Shown: positions 23,519-31,187 of the stretch, in pieces
Layout: every line of letters starts with the position of its first letter
How positions within the stretch are numbered: position 1 is the stretch's first letter
NCBI GenBank assembly: GCA_036377595.1
Contig: DASUYB010000123.1
Span: 1-33,724 of the forward strand
Direction of reading: 5' to 3'
DNA: 33,724 bases
From: Longimicrobium sp.
GTDB lineage: Bacteria > Gemmatimonadota > Gemmatimonadetes > Longimicrobiales > Longimicrobiaceae
Translations under genes and position numbers: made by a program
Notes under the pieces: model-generated
Database searches by the model: none
Told to the model about the DNA's origin: nothing
Seen by the model: the letters and a program-made list of their open reading frames with translations, nothing else

Positions 23519-24868
23519 CTACCGGATGCGCTCTTCCAGGTAGCGCGCGATCTCGTCCTGCGAGATGCGGGTCTGCTGCATGGTGTCGCGCTCGCGGACG
23601 GTCACCGTGCCGTTCTCCATCGTCTCGCCGTCCACGGTGATCCCGAACGGCGTGCCCGCCTCGTCCTGGCGTCGGTAGCGCCGCCCGATGGCCCCCGACT
23701 CGTCGTAGAAGCTGGGGATGCCGCGCGCGCGCAGGTCCTCGTGGATCTGCGTGGCGCGCTCGGGCATCCCGTCCTTCTTCACCAGCGGGAACACGCCCGT
23801 CTTCAGCGGCGCCAGCGACGGCTTGATGGAGAGAACCACGCGCGTCTCGCCCTCCACCTCCTCCTCGCGGTAGGCGTTGGCCAGCACCGCCAGCGTCACC
23901 CGGTCGGCCCCCGCCGAGGTCTCGATGATCCAGGGGAGGTAGCGCTTGTTGGCGACCGGGTCGATGTACTCCAGCCGCTTCCCGCTGTACTCCTGGTGGC
24001 GGCCCAGGTCGAAGTCGCTGCGGTTGTGGATCCCCTCGATCTCGCCCCACCCCTCGTCGCCGATGGTGCCGCCGAAGAAGAACTCCACGTCGCCCGCCGC
24101 CTTCGCGTAGTGCGCCAGCTTCTCGTGCGGCGCGTAGCGCAGGCGGCTTTCGTCCAGCCCGATGGTGTCCAGGTGCCAGCGCCAGCGCAGCTCGCGCCAC
24201 CGCTCGAACCACTCGCCGGCGGATTCGGGCTCGACGAAGAACTGCATCTCCATCTGCTCGAACTCGCGCGTGCGGAAGGTGAAGTTCCCCGGCGTGATCT
24301 CGTTGCGGAACGCCTTGCCGATCTGCGCGATCCCGAAGGGCACCCGCTGGCGGGCGCTCTGCTGCACGTTCAGGAAGTTCACGTAGATCCCCTGCGCCGT
24401 CTCGGGGCGCAGGTAGATGACCGAGGCGGTGTCCTCGGCCGGCCCCATGAACGTCTTGAACATCAGGTTGAACTCGCGCGGCTCCGTCCACTCGCCGGTC
24501 TTGCCGCAGCTGGGGCACTGCGCGTGCTCCAGGTCGGGCGCGCCGGTCTCGGCCAGCAGCGTGTCCACGCGGAAGCGGCGGTGGCAGTTGCGGCACTCCA
24601 CCAGCGGGTCGGTGAAGTTCTCCACGTGGCCGCTGGCCTCCCACACGCGCGGGTGCATGAGGATGGCGGCGTCGAGCCCCTCGATGTCGTCGCGCATGTG
24701 CACCATGGCGCGCCACCAGGCCTCCTTCACGTTGCGCTTGAGCTCCACGCCCAGCGGGCCGTAGTCCCACACGCTGCCGGTGCCGCCGTAGATCTCGCTC
24801 GACTGGAAGACGTATCCCCGCCGCTTGGAGAGGGATACGAGCTTGTCCATGAGTTCGGTGTCCGCCAT
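23519..24868 (-). CDS. glyQS: Glycyl-tRNA synthetase, alpha2 type
   Basis: This 449-residue class II synthetase charges tRNA-Gly with glycine. It is the homodimeric (alpha2) type rather than the GlyQ/GlyS heterotetramer. The N-terminus has the family segment GYVFQSSEIYGG and WDYGPLGVELK. A zinc-binding insertion has Cys92, Cys95, Cys118 and Cys121 (ECRNC and QCPSC). Class II motif 2 is in GKAFRNEITP. EFEQMEMQFF and the C-terminal anticodon-binding domain (FPLVKKDG, YDESGAIGRRYRRQDEAGTPFGITVD) follow. The length is typical. It stands alone, with its own strong terminator. Confidence 0.97.
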   Translation of the reverse strand: MADTELMDKLVSLSKRRGYVFQSSEIYGGTGSVWDYGPLGVELKRNVKEAWWRAMVHMRDDIEGLDAAILMHPRVWEASGHVENFTDPLVECRNCHRRFRVDTLLAETGAPDLEHAQCPSCGKTGEWTEPREFNLMFKTFMGPAEDTASVIYLRPETAQGIYVNFLNVQQSARQRVPFGIAQIGKAFRNEITPGNFTFRTREFEQMEMQFFVEPESAGEWFERWRELRWRWHLDTIGLDESRLRYAPHEKLAHYAKAAGDVEFFFGGTIGDEGWGEIEGIHNRSDFDLGRHQEYSGKRLEYIDPVANKRYLPWIIETSAGADRVTLAVLANAYREEEVEGETRVVLSIKPSLAPLKTGVFPLVKKDGMPERATQIHEDLRARGIPSFYDESGAIGRRYRRQDEAGTPFGITVDGETMENGTVTVRERDTMQQTRISQDEIARYLEERIR

Positions 24869-25053
24869 GCCTGCCCTGCGTCCTTGCCAGATACAGTGAA
24901 GGCGCCTGAGCGCCGGATGATTCGGAAGATGTGGAAGCGGGGGATATTAGCCGCCCGGCGAAGCCCCTGCAATCGCGGCACGAAAAGCCCTCCGCGATGG
25001 GCGCGAAGGGCCGTGTGTCCCATGGGCCTCGCTCGTCTTCCGCGATCCTGATG

Positions 25054-25123
25054 GTCTCACGGAGAGCACAGAGGACACGGAGAACTGATTCTGTTCTCCG
25101 TGTCCTCTGTGTCCTCTGTGAGA
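25054..25123. repeat. Nonamer palindrome, copy 2
   Basis: The left arm (25054-25084) holds TCACGGAGA, GCACAGAGG and ACACGGAGA. The right arm (25094-25123) reads the same kind of units in reverse. The central loop is about 9 bases. It lies 28 bases past the HD-GYP gene... on its downstream side (minus strand) and may end that transcript. Confidence 0.8.
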
Positions 25124-25151
25124 TGCAATCTTTTTCGATGTCGATCAGACC

Positions 25152-26768
25152 TCATGCCGCGGCCAGCGCGGGCGGGGGAAGCGCGGCGGCCAGATCGAGT
25201 CGCGCGAACAGCGCGAAGAGGTCGGGGTCCAGCCGGGTGCCGGCCTCCTCCGCCATGATCGCCAGCGTGCGCTCGTGCGAGTAGCCGCGGCGGTAGGGGC
25301 GGTCGCTGGCCAGCGCGTCGTACACGTCGGCCACGCACAGGATGCGCGCGGGAAGGGGGATCTCCTCGCCGGCCAAGCCGACCGGATAGCCGCTCCCGTC
25401 CCACGCCTCGTGGTGGTGGCGCACCATCGGCCGGATGTCCCACGGGAACTCGATGTCGCCGATCAGCTCCACGCCGGCGTCGGGGTGCCGCTCGATCACC
25501 GCGCGCTCGTCGGGCGTCAGCTTCCCCGGCTTGTTCAGGATCTCCGGCGGCACCACGATCTTCCCCACGTCGTGCAGCAGCGCGCCCATCCTGAACCACA
25601 GCAGCACGTCGGCCTCCACCCCCGCCGCCCGCGCCAGCGCGCAGGCGTAACTGGCCACGCGCTCGCAGTGCCCCCGCGTGTAGCGGTCGGCGGACTCGAT
25701 CGACGCGCCCCAGGCGGCCACGATGTCGACGAAGGTGGACTCGAGCTCGCCGAGCTGGCCGGCCACTTCGGCCAGGTCGCGCCGCGCCTGCAGCCGCGAG
25801 AACAGCCGGTGCGCGCGGTTGAGCGCCTGCAGCGTCTCGCGGTGCTCGTGCCGCGTCCAGTGCAGGCGCGCCTGCTCGCGCGCGGTCTCGGCGCCCAGCA
25901 GCAGGTCGCCGCGCTCGTCGGCGATCCGCGCCGCGCGGGCCAGGTTGCGCGCCGCGGCGGGCCAGTCCCCCGTTTCGCGCGCGATCACGCCCAGGTGCTT
26001 GGAGACCTCCGCCACCGTCCCCGTGTCGCCGGTCGAGACGGCCAGCCGCCGCGCCTGCATGCAGGCCACGCGCGCCTCGCCCCAGCGCTTGCGCGCGATC
26101 AGCACCTCGATCCGGTTCCCCTCGATCTTCGCACGCCCCGCCGCGTCGCCCAGCTGTTCGCAAACCCGCAGCGCCTCGGCGAACGTGCGGTCAGCCGCGC
26201 GCCAGCGGCGCAGGTCGGTCAGCAGCATGGCCAGGTTGTTCAGCGCGTGCGGAATCGCGGGGTTCGAACCGAGCGCACGGTGGACGGCCAAGCTGGCGCG
26301 GTATCGCCGGAACGCCTCGCGGTAGTCGCCGCGGATGTTCGCGACGATCCCCAGGTTCGTCTCCGCCATCGCCACCACGAGAGTGAGCCCCGCTTCGCGC
26401 GCCTGCTCGCGGGCGAGCGCGTGCAGCCGCTCGGCGCGCTCCAGGTCGCCGCGCTCGCGCTGGATCAGCCCGAGCAGGTTGTTCGCGTGCGCCTCGCCGC
26501 CGAGGTCGCCGGCCAGTCGCGACACCGCCAGCGCCACCTCGGCGATCTCGTCCGCCACCGCGATGGCTCCCTCGTCCAGATGCGTGCGCGCGATCCACCG
26601 CAGCAGCGACGCGGCCAGCGGCTCCTGTCCGGGCGTGCGCAGCCGGAACAGGGCCGCCTCGTAGTGGTCGCGGGCGGTAGGCCGGTCGCCGTCGCGTTCG
26701 GCAACCTGGCCGGCCTCGATCAGCGCGTCGAGCGCCGTCGGGTCGGCCGGATCTTGGCTGGGGATCAT
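25152..26768 (-). CDS. TPR-repeat HD-GYP phosphodiesterase-like protein
   Basis: This encodes 538 residues. About 10-350 is a chain of TPR-like helical repeats (AHANNLLGLIQRERGDLERAERLH, AMAETNLGIVANIRGDYREAFRRYR, IPHALNNLAMLLTDLRRW). A C-terminal HD-GYP domain (about 358-520) follows. HD-GYP proteins hydrolyse cyclic di-GMP or related dinucleotides. The metal/catalytic motifs are present: His in GHCERV, HDVGK (His399, Asp400), RHPDAG, HHHEAWDGSGYP (451-462) and CVADVYDAL. There is no membrane helix or receiver domain, so input probably comes through protein contacts of the repeats. The ATG at 26768 lacks a clear ribosome site. A terminator upstream separates it from the lipoprotein gene. Confidence 0.9.
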   Translation of the reverse strand: MIPSQDPADPTALDALIEAGQVAERDGDRPTARDHYEAALFRLRTPGQEPLAASLLRWIARTHLDEGAIAVADEIAEVALAVSRLAGDLGGEAHANNLLGLIQRERGDLERAERLHALAREQAREAGLTLVVAMAETNLGIVANIRGDYREAFRRYRASLAVHRALGSNPAIPHALNNLAMLLTDLRRWRAADRTFAEALRVCEQLGDAAGRAKIEGNRIEVLIARKRWGEARVACMQARRLAVSTGDTGTVAEVSKHLGVIARETGDWPAAARNLARAARIADERGDLLLGAETAREQARLHWTRHEHRETLQALNRAHRLFSRLQARRDLAEVAGQLGELESTFVDIVAAWGASIESADRYTRGHCERVASYACALARAAGVEADVLLWFRMGALLHDVGKIVVPPEILNKPGKLTPDERAVIERHPDAGVELIGDIEFPWDIRPMVRHHHEAWDGSGYPVGLAGEEIPLPARILCVADVYDALASDRPYRRGYSHERTLAIMAEEAGTRLDPDLFALFARLDLAAALPPPALAAA

Positions 26769-26781
26769 TCGAAGGAGAAAC

Positions 26782-26830
26782 AGGCGCGGCAGGCAAAACT
26801 TCGGAGACGAAGTTCCCGTCTGCCGCGCCT
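26782..26830 (-). terminator. Nested hairpin after lipoprotein gene
   Basis: The outer stem is a perfect 11 bp (AGGCGCGGCAG 26782-26792 with 26820-26830). Inside is AACTTCG-GAGA-CGAAGTT (26797-26814), 7 bp. It lies between the lipoprotein gene and the HD-GYP gene and ends 14 bases before the latter's start. Confidence 0.6.
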
Positions 26831-26904
26831 CAGCGCAAGTGCATTGAAAGCACCGACATACGCAGTGGCGCAAGCGCAGCGCCCTGCCGCGTATCTCCAC
26901 GCTG

Positions 26905-27525
26905 CTACCGAACCATCTCACCGCTGGCGGTACGGGTTCCCGACGCACCCATGTACCCGCTCTTCTTCGTGACCGCGTAGCCCGAGAAGTGGCGGATGGT
27001 GAAGGTGGTCCGCAGGCGCAGCAGGTCGATGGTGGCCGGCCGCGTCTCGGTGACCGACACCACACCGTCGCCCAGGTCCGAGTCGTCGGCGTAGTAGCCG
27101 CCCTGGAGCGTGGTCGAAAGGAGCGCGTTCACCACGTTCGTCAGGCCGAGGTCCTGGGAGATGGTGGGCTCCTTCGCGAACACCAGCCCGTGCGGCTCGA
27201 AGCGGTACGCCACGTTCGACCCCGCCACCGCCGTCGCGGTGATCCTGGTCGACTTGCTCACCGCGCCCGCGGGAAAGGTGATGCGGAACCCCGCCTCGGG
27301 GATGCTGATGGTGCCGCCGCCGGTGCCGATGGTGGCGCTGGCAGTGTAGTCCTGGCGCAACGGTAGCAGGCGCTGCACCACGCTCAGCAGCAGCCCGTCG
27401 ACCAGGCCGCCGGAGGGGGCGGCCGGCGTGCGCAGGGTGTCATTCGAGGTGACCGAGTCGCCGCAGGCGCTGGCAGCCAGAAACAGCGCCGCGGCTGCGA
27501 TTGATCGCAGGGCCGGTGATTTCAT
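26905..27525 (-). CDS. Putative lipoprotein with ZU5-like domain
   Basis: This encodes 206 residues. The N-terminus KSPALRSIAAAALFLAASAC is a lipoprotein-type signal with Cys21 as the probable lipidated residue; the lipobox (ASAC) is loose. About 65-140 resembles a ZU5-like beta domain (GGTISIPEAGFRITFPAGAV, YRFEPHGLVFAKEP). Near the C-terminus is FTIRHFSGYAVTKKSGYMG, a segment seen in related secreted proteins. It is probably anchored in the outer membrane or periplasm; its function is unknown. The ATG at 27525 is chosen because the signal begins there. It is a single-gene unit with a nested hairpin downstream. Confidence 0.75.
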   Translation of the reverse strand: MKSPALRSIAAAALFLAASACGDSVTSNDTLRTPAAPSGGLVDGLLLSVVQRLLPLRQDYTASATIGTGGGTISIPEAGFRITFPAGAVSKSTRITATAVAGSNVAYRFEPHGLVFAKEPTISQDLGLTNVVNALLSTTLQGGYYADDSDLGDGVVSVTETRPATIDLLRLRTTFTIRHFSGYAVTKKSGYMGASGTRTASGEMVR

Positions 27526-27663
27526 GGGGCGGATCGGATGAAGGGGAATGGGTTGGGTCCGAGTAGCTGCGGCGGGACCGGCGGGAGCATCATTATGCAA
27601 TCCTTAGGCGGATCGCGCCAGAGTCTTCTGCTCCCGGATGACGTAGCAGTGCAGGATGCGTGC

Positions 27664-27692
27664 CCATCCACTGAGCGCCGCTCAGTGGATGG
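27664..27692 (-). terminator. Hairpin overlapping pyrF stop codon
   Basis: CCATCCACTGAG (27664-27675) pairs perfectly over 12 bp with 27681-27692, with loop CGCCG. The right arm contains the last pyrF codons and its TGA stop (27682-27684). It probably ends the transcript of pyrF. Confidence 0.65.
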
Positions 27693-28380
27693 AGGCCAGC
27701 TCCTCCATCGCCCGCGCGAGCGCCGCCGCCGGGTCCGCCGCGGCGGTGACGGAGCGGCCGAGGACCACGTAGTCCGCGCCCAGCCGCGCCGCCTCGGCCG
27801 GCGTGGCCACGCGTGACTGGTCGCCCGCGGCGTCGCCGGGCAGGCGGATGCCGGGGGTGAGCACCAGCATCTCCTCGCCCGCGGCGCGGCGCACGGCGGG
27901 GAGCTCGTGCACCGACGCGACGACGCCGGGGATCCCGCACTCCCGCGCCATCCCCGCCAGCCGCGCGACCTCGTCCTCCGCGCGCACGGCATCGCGCCCC
28001 CACGCCCGTGCCAGCTCCTCGTCTCCCAGCGAGGTAAGCACGGTCACGCCGAGGAGCCTGAGCCGCGCGCCCGCTGCCTCCGCCGCCGCGCGCAGCATCG
28101 ACGGGCCGCCGGAGGCGTGGACGGTCAGGAGATCGACGTCCAGCGCGGCCGCGCTCTTCACCGCGTGCGCCACGGTGTTGGGGATGTCGTGCAGCTTGAG
28201 GTCGAGGAAGACGCGAAGCCCTCGCCCGCGCAGCTCGCGGACGATCCCCGGTCCCTCGGCGGTGAAGAGCTGCAGCCCCACCTTCACGAAATCCGCCGCT
28301 GGCCCGGCGCGCTCCAGCAGCGCGAATGCGGCGGACGCATCGGGCACGTCGAGCGCCAGGATCGGGATCGGTTGCTTCAC
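27682..28380 (-). CDS. pyrF: Orotidine 5'-phosphate decarboxylase
   Basis: This 232-residue enzyme converts orotidine monophosphate to UMP, the last step of de novo pyrimidine synthesis. The catalytic Asp60-Lys62-Asp65 cluster is in FLDLKLHDIPNT. The substrate loop LTPGIRLPGDAAGDQ and the phosphate-binding YVVLGRSVTAAADP are present. The start is a GTG at 28380, set by GGAGGAG eight bases upstream. An ATG inside that spacer is out of frame and meets a stop at once. The hairpin at 27664-27692 covers the stop codon. Upstream is an inverted octamer half-repeat (28444-28467). No other pyr gene is adjacent. Confidence 0.95.
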   Translation of the reverse strand: MKQPIPILALDVPDASAAFALLERAGPAADFVKVGLQLFTAEGPGIVRELRGRGLRVFLDLKLHDIPNTVAHAVKSAAALDVDLLTVHASGGPSMLRAAAEAAGARLRLLGVTVLTSLGDEELARAWGRDAVRAEDEVARLAGMARECGIPGVVASVHELPAVRRAAGEEMLVLTPGIRLPGDAAGDQSRVATPAEAARLGADYVVLGRSVTAAADPAAALARAMEELASIH

Positions 28381-28443
28381 GTCATCTCCTCCCGGTTGGT
28401 GATGTACCGGCCGCGCGGATTCTCGATCGACTCCGCGACCTCT

Positions 28444-28467
28444 CTCCGCGTCTCCGCGCCTCCGCGT
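28444..28467 (-). repeat. Octamer array ACGCGGAG, half copy, minus strand
   Basis: Three tandem units in reverse: CTCCGCGT (28444-28451), CTCCGCGC (28452-28459) and CTCCGCGT (28460-28467), followed by GAGGC. It lies between the amidase gene and pyrF, with no partner arm. Confidence 0.7.
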
Positions 28468-28510
28468 GAGGCCGTTTGGGGGGCCTCGGAGCCGCATTGG
28501 ACGAAACAAC

Positions 28511-28537
28511 GGCCCGCCGGAGCTCGTCCGGCGGGCC
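28511..28537 (-). terminator. Terminator after amidase gene
   Basis: A perfect 11-bp stem (GGCCCGCCGGA 28511-28521 with 28527-28537) has loop GCTCG. It lies 31 bases past the amidase stop on the minus strand. Confidence 0.7.
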
Positions 28538-28567
28538 GCTGGTCTCGGCCGAGGGGCGGAATCTACC

Positions 28568-29806
28568 TCACTCCGAGGCAGGGCGCACCCCCGGGCGGTC
28601 GAAGTACGCGCGCACCGCGTCGGCCAGCTGCCGGGCGATCGTCGCCTCCATGTCGCGGTCGTTCAGCAGCTGCTCCTCGCGGTGGTTGGAGATGAACCCG
28701 ATCTCCACCAGCACCGCGGGCATGAAGCTGCCGCGCAGCACCGCGAAGTTCGCCTGCTTCACCCCGCGGTCGGGCCCGGGGTGGATGGCCCGCAGCCCGT
28801 CCTGGATGCGCTGCGCCCACTCGCTGCTCTCGCGCAGGTAGTGGTTCTGGCGCAGGTCGGTCAGGATGAACCCCAGCGCGTCGCCGTTGGCCGCGTGCTC
28901 TTCGTACTGCACCGACGCGTTCTCGAAGTTGGCCACGCGCTCCGCGTCGGCCGTCCTGGCCTCGGACAGGAAGTACGTCTCGAACCCCTTCTCCGCGCGG
29001 CTCTCGTTGGCGTTGCAGTGGATGGAGATGAAGACGGCGGGCTGCCCCGAGTCCTTCCAGCGGTTGGCGAAGCGCGTGCGGTCGTGCAGGGCGATGAGGG
29101 TGTCGCGCTCGCGCGTCATCCGCACCTCGAGGGTGGGATCGTCGCGCAGGAGGTCGGCCACCATCCGCGCCACGCGCAGGGTCACGTCCTTCTCGCGCGT
29201 GCCGTTGGGCCCGCGCGCCCCGGGATCCACGCCGCCGTGCCCCGCATCCACCACGACGAGGCGACGGTGCGGCGTGCGCGTGGCCGCCGTCTGCACCGCG
29301 GGTGGCTGGGGACGCGCGGCGGGCGGCGCCTCCGCGGACGGCCCGCCGGCGCGCACCGCCGCGTCCGCGCCGGCGTCGGCGAGGGCCACGCGCCGGACCG
29401 TGCGCGCCGCCACGTCACCGTACAGCCCGCCGCGCGACGCGTCGACCAGCGGCGTGCCGAAGAACTCCACGGGAACGAAGACGGTGCCGTTCTCGGAGTA
29501 GACGGCGTGCTCCAGCATCCGCGGCTGCCCGTCCACGCGGATCTCGGGCGAGCCGGGGGCGAAGCGCACCTCGCCGGCGCCCAGGCGGGCGACCACCGCG
29601 TCGCCCTCGTACGCCAGCTCGGCGCCCAGGCTTACCAGCGCCGAGGCGGGGAGCGCGGGATAGCCGCGGGAGCCCGACTCGCGCACCTCCACCGGCGCGC
29701 GGCCGGACTCCAGCCGCCACGCCGCGGGGCGGTTCTGGGAGAGGAGACGGGTTGTCGGGAGGGAGAGCAGGGCGGCCAGCAGGAAGGCAGTGGGTCGACG
29801 GATCAT
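28568..29806 (-). CDS. N-acetylmuramoyl-L-alanine amidase (Amidase_3)
   Basis: This encodes 412 residues. A signal peptide (about 1-24, FLLAALLSLP) exports it to the periplasm, where it cuts the amide bond between muramic acid and the stem peptide. Residues about 30-125 resemble the small beta domain found before such amidases (copper-amine-oxidase-N/AMIN-like: YPALPASALVSLGAELAYEGD, GTVFVPVEFF). A Pro/Ala-rich linker to about 195 precedes the zinc amidase, which has VVVDAGHGGVDPGA, GTREKDVTLRV, FISIHCNANES and VLVEIGFISNHREE, supplying His, Glu, His and Glu. The start overlaps the smpB stop by one base (TGATG), so the two are translationally coupled. Confidence 0.93.
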   Translation of the reverse strand: MIRRPTAFLLAALLSLPTTRLLSQNRPAAWRLESGRAPVEVRESGSRGYPALPASALVSLGAELAYEGDAVVARLGAGEVRFAPGSPEIRVDGQPRMLEHAVYSENGTVFVPVEFFGTPLVDASRGGLYGDVAARTVRRVALADAGADAAVRAGGPSAEAPPAARPQPPAVQTAATRTPHRRLVVVDAGHGGVDPGARGPNGTREKDVTLRVARMVADLLRDDPTLEVRMTRERDTLIALHDRTRFANRWKDSGQPAVFISIHCNANESRAEKGFETYFLSEARTADAERVANFENASVQYEEHAANGDALGFILTDLRQNHYLRESSEWAQRIQDGLRAIHPGPDRGVKQANFAVLRGSFMPAVLVEIGFISNHREEQLLNDRDMEATIARQLADAVRAYFDRPGVRPASE

Positions 29807-30288
29807 CAGAACTCCCTGTCCTTGAATCCGCGTTCCATGTCGCGCTCCTCGGCGCGCTCGCGCAGCGAGTCGCGCTTGTCGTGCAGCTTCTTTCCCCGCA
29901 CCAGCGCCAGCTTCACCTTGGCGATCCCGTTGCTGAAGTGGATGTCCAGCGGCACCAGCGTCAGCCCCTTCTGCTCCACCTGCCCCACCAGCTTGCGCAG
30001 CTCGCCGCGGTGCATCAGCAGCTTGCGGGGGCGAAGCGGGTCGTGGTTGAAGCGGTTCCCCTGCTCGTAGGGAGAGACGTGCAGGTTGTACAGCCACAGC
30101 TCGCCGCCGCTGAAGGTGGCGAAGGCGTCGGCCAGGTTGGCCTTGCCGGCACGCAGGCTCTTGACCTCGGTCCCCTGCAGCACGATCCCCGTCTCCCAGG
30201 TGTCGAGCACGTGGAACTCGTGGCGAGCCTTGCGGTTCTGCGCGACCACGCGGTCGCCGGACCGTTCTTTTGGTTGCGGGGAGTTCAT
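29806..30288 (-). CDS. smpB: SsrA-binding protein SmpB
   Basis: This 160-residue protein binds tmRNA and brings it to stalled ribosomes for trans-translation. Typical motifs are VAQNRKARHEFHVLDTWETGIVLQGTEVKSLR, NLADAFATF, LWLYNLHVSPYEQGN, RPRKLLMHRGEL and KLALVRGKKLHDKRDSLRER. The basic C-terminal tail (RAEERDMERGFKDREF) is the part that enters the decoding centre in the family. The ssrA gene itself is not in the window. The amidase gene overlaps its stop. A possible promoter lies so close that the mRNA may be leaderless. Confidence 0.97.
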   Translation of the reverse strand: MNSPQPKERSGDRVVAQNRKARHEFHVLDTWETGIVLQGTEVKSLRAGKANLADAFATFSGGELWLYNLHVSPYEQGNRFNHDPLRPRKLLMHRGELRKLVGQVEQKGLTLVPLDIHFSNGIAKVKLALVRGKKLHDKRDSLRERAEERDMERGFKDREF

Positions 30289-30292
30289 CTAT

Positions 30293-30320
30293 CTATTACA
30301 CGCGATGTCGGCGGAGTCAA
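30293..30320 (-). promoter_or_regulatory. Candidate smpB promoter, possibly leaderless
   Basis: On the minus strand TTGACT (30320-30315) and TAATAG (30298-30293) are 16 bases apart. The -10 ends only four bases before the ATG (30288-30286). A start about seven bases downstream would coincide with the ATG. No ribosome site precedes smpB, which agrees with leaderless translation. Confidence 0.45.
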
Positions 30321-30346
30321 TGCCGGTGAATGTTATGGCATTGCAA

Positions 30347-30543
30347 CGGAGTGCGAAAGTGCGCCAGTGCGGGAGTGCGAGAGTTCGCCAGTGCGGGAGT
30401 GCGAAAGTGCGCCGGTGCGAGAGCGTAACTGCGATATTGCGAGCCATCCATCACCCGCACCATGAGATGACACGGTTCACGGAACAGTGCGCCGGACCGC
30501 AACGATCCGGCGCACTCACGCACTTCGGCACTCACGCACTCGC
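30347..30543. repeat. Octamer arrays with AGTGC core, direct then inverted
   Basis: Ten direct 8-base units cover 30347-30426, mostly of the form GNNAGTGC (GAAAGTGC, GCCAGTGC, GGGAGTGC and variants). Four inverted units (GCACTCAC, GCACTTCG, GCACTCAC, GCACTCGC) cover 30512-30543. Between them are 85 bases with a small hairpin. The layout matches the heptamer arrays at 16687-16777, and the inverted array ends four bases before the L,D-transpeptidase stop. Confidence 0.85.
30487..30515 (-). terminator. Hairpin after L,D-transpeptidase gene
   Basis: GTGCGCCGGA (30487-30496) pairs perfectly over 10 bp with 30506-30515, with a 9-base loop. It lies 32 bases past the transpeptidase stop on the minus strand and overlaps the first inverted octamer. 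Confidence 0.55.
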
Positions 30544-30546
30544 GGT

Positions 30547-31176
30547 TCAGTAGATGAACACCGGCGTCCCCACGTCCACCTGGTGGTAGAGATACCGCGC
30601 CGCCTCGTTCGACATGCGGATGCAGCCGTGCGAGACGTTCTGCCCCAGCAGCTCGGGGTGGTTCGTCCCGTGCACGGCGATGCCCTCGCCCAGGTAGAGC
30701 GCCGTCGTCCCCAGCATCCCGCGCTCCCAGCGGCGCGGCGAATCGGCCGGGGGAATGGGCTGCTTGCGCTCGATGTACTGCCAGTCGGGCACGTACCAGC
30801 GCGGATTCTTCTCCTTGCGCTGGATGCGGAACATCCCGCGCGGGGTGGAGAACTCCCACTTCTGCCCGGCGCCCTCGAGCCGCGTTCCCGTTCCCGTCCC
30901 CACCACGGCCGACCAGAGCACGCGCGACTCCTCCATCAGGTACAGCCGGTGCTCGGCCAGCGAGATCACCACGTAGGTGCCCTCGACGTTCACCGGGGGG
31001 TCGCGGTAACGCTCGGCGCCCTCGCCGGCCACGCCGTGCTCCAGGGCCAGCGGCTCCAGCGGCAGCTGCGCCATCGCCGCCCGCGCGGACAGCGCCGACG
31101 CGCCGAGGACCAGCCCCAGCATCGCCATCCCGCGCACCTTCGCACTCACGCACTCTCGCACTTTCGCACCCCTCAT
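30547..31176 (-). CDS. L,D-transpeptidase (YkuD domain)
   Basis: This encodes about 209 residues. A signal sequence (LGLVLGASALSARAAMAQ) sends it to the periplasm, where such enzymes form 3-3 peptidoglycan crosslinks or attach lipoproteins. The YkuD active-site region is IAVHGTNHPELLGQNVSHGCIRMSNEAARYLY with the nucleophilic Cys; VISLAEHRLYLMEESR and TPRGMFRIQRKE are also typical. Three starts are possible: 31191 (ATGA overlap with the yihY-like stop), 31176 (chosen, GAGGAG four bases upstream) and 31128 (AAGGTG upstream, directly before the hydrophobic core). An octamer array lies between the last two, so the extra N-terminal residues (KVRECVSAKVRG) are repeat-derived if translated. Confidence 0.88.
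   Translation of the reverse strand: MRGAKVRECVSAKVRGMAMLGLVLGASALSARAAMAQLPLEPLALEHGVAGEGAERYRDPPVNVEGTYVVISLAEHRLYLMEESRVLWSAVVGTGTGTRLEGAGQKWEFSTPRGMFRIQRKEKNPRWYVPDWQYIERKQPIPPADSPRRWERGMLGTTALYLGEGIAVHGTNHPELLGQNVSHGCIRMSNEAARYLYHQVDVGTPVFIY
31134..31173. repeat. Octamer array with AGTGC core inside L,D-transpeptidase start region
   Basis: Five tandem 8-base units in reverse: GCACCTTC, GCACTCAC, GCACTCTC, GCACTTTC and GCACCCCT. On the minus strand these read GAAGGTGC, GTGAGTGC, GAGAGTGC, GAAAGTGC and a diverged unit, the same family as 30347-30543. The array lies between alternative start codons of the transpeptidase. Confidence 0.85.
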
Positions 31177-31187
31177 CGCACTCCTCG

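Noticed and set aside
26260-26275. tRNA-like GGTTCGAA string
   Set aside because: It lies inside the TPR/HD-GYP coding frame, with no cloverleaf around it.
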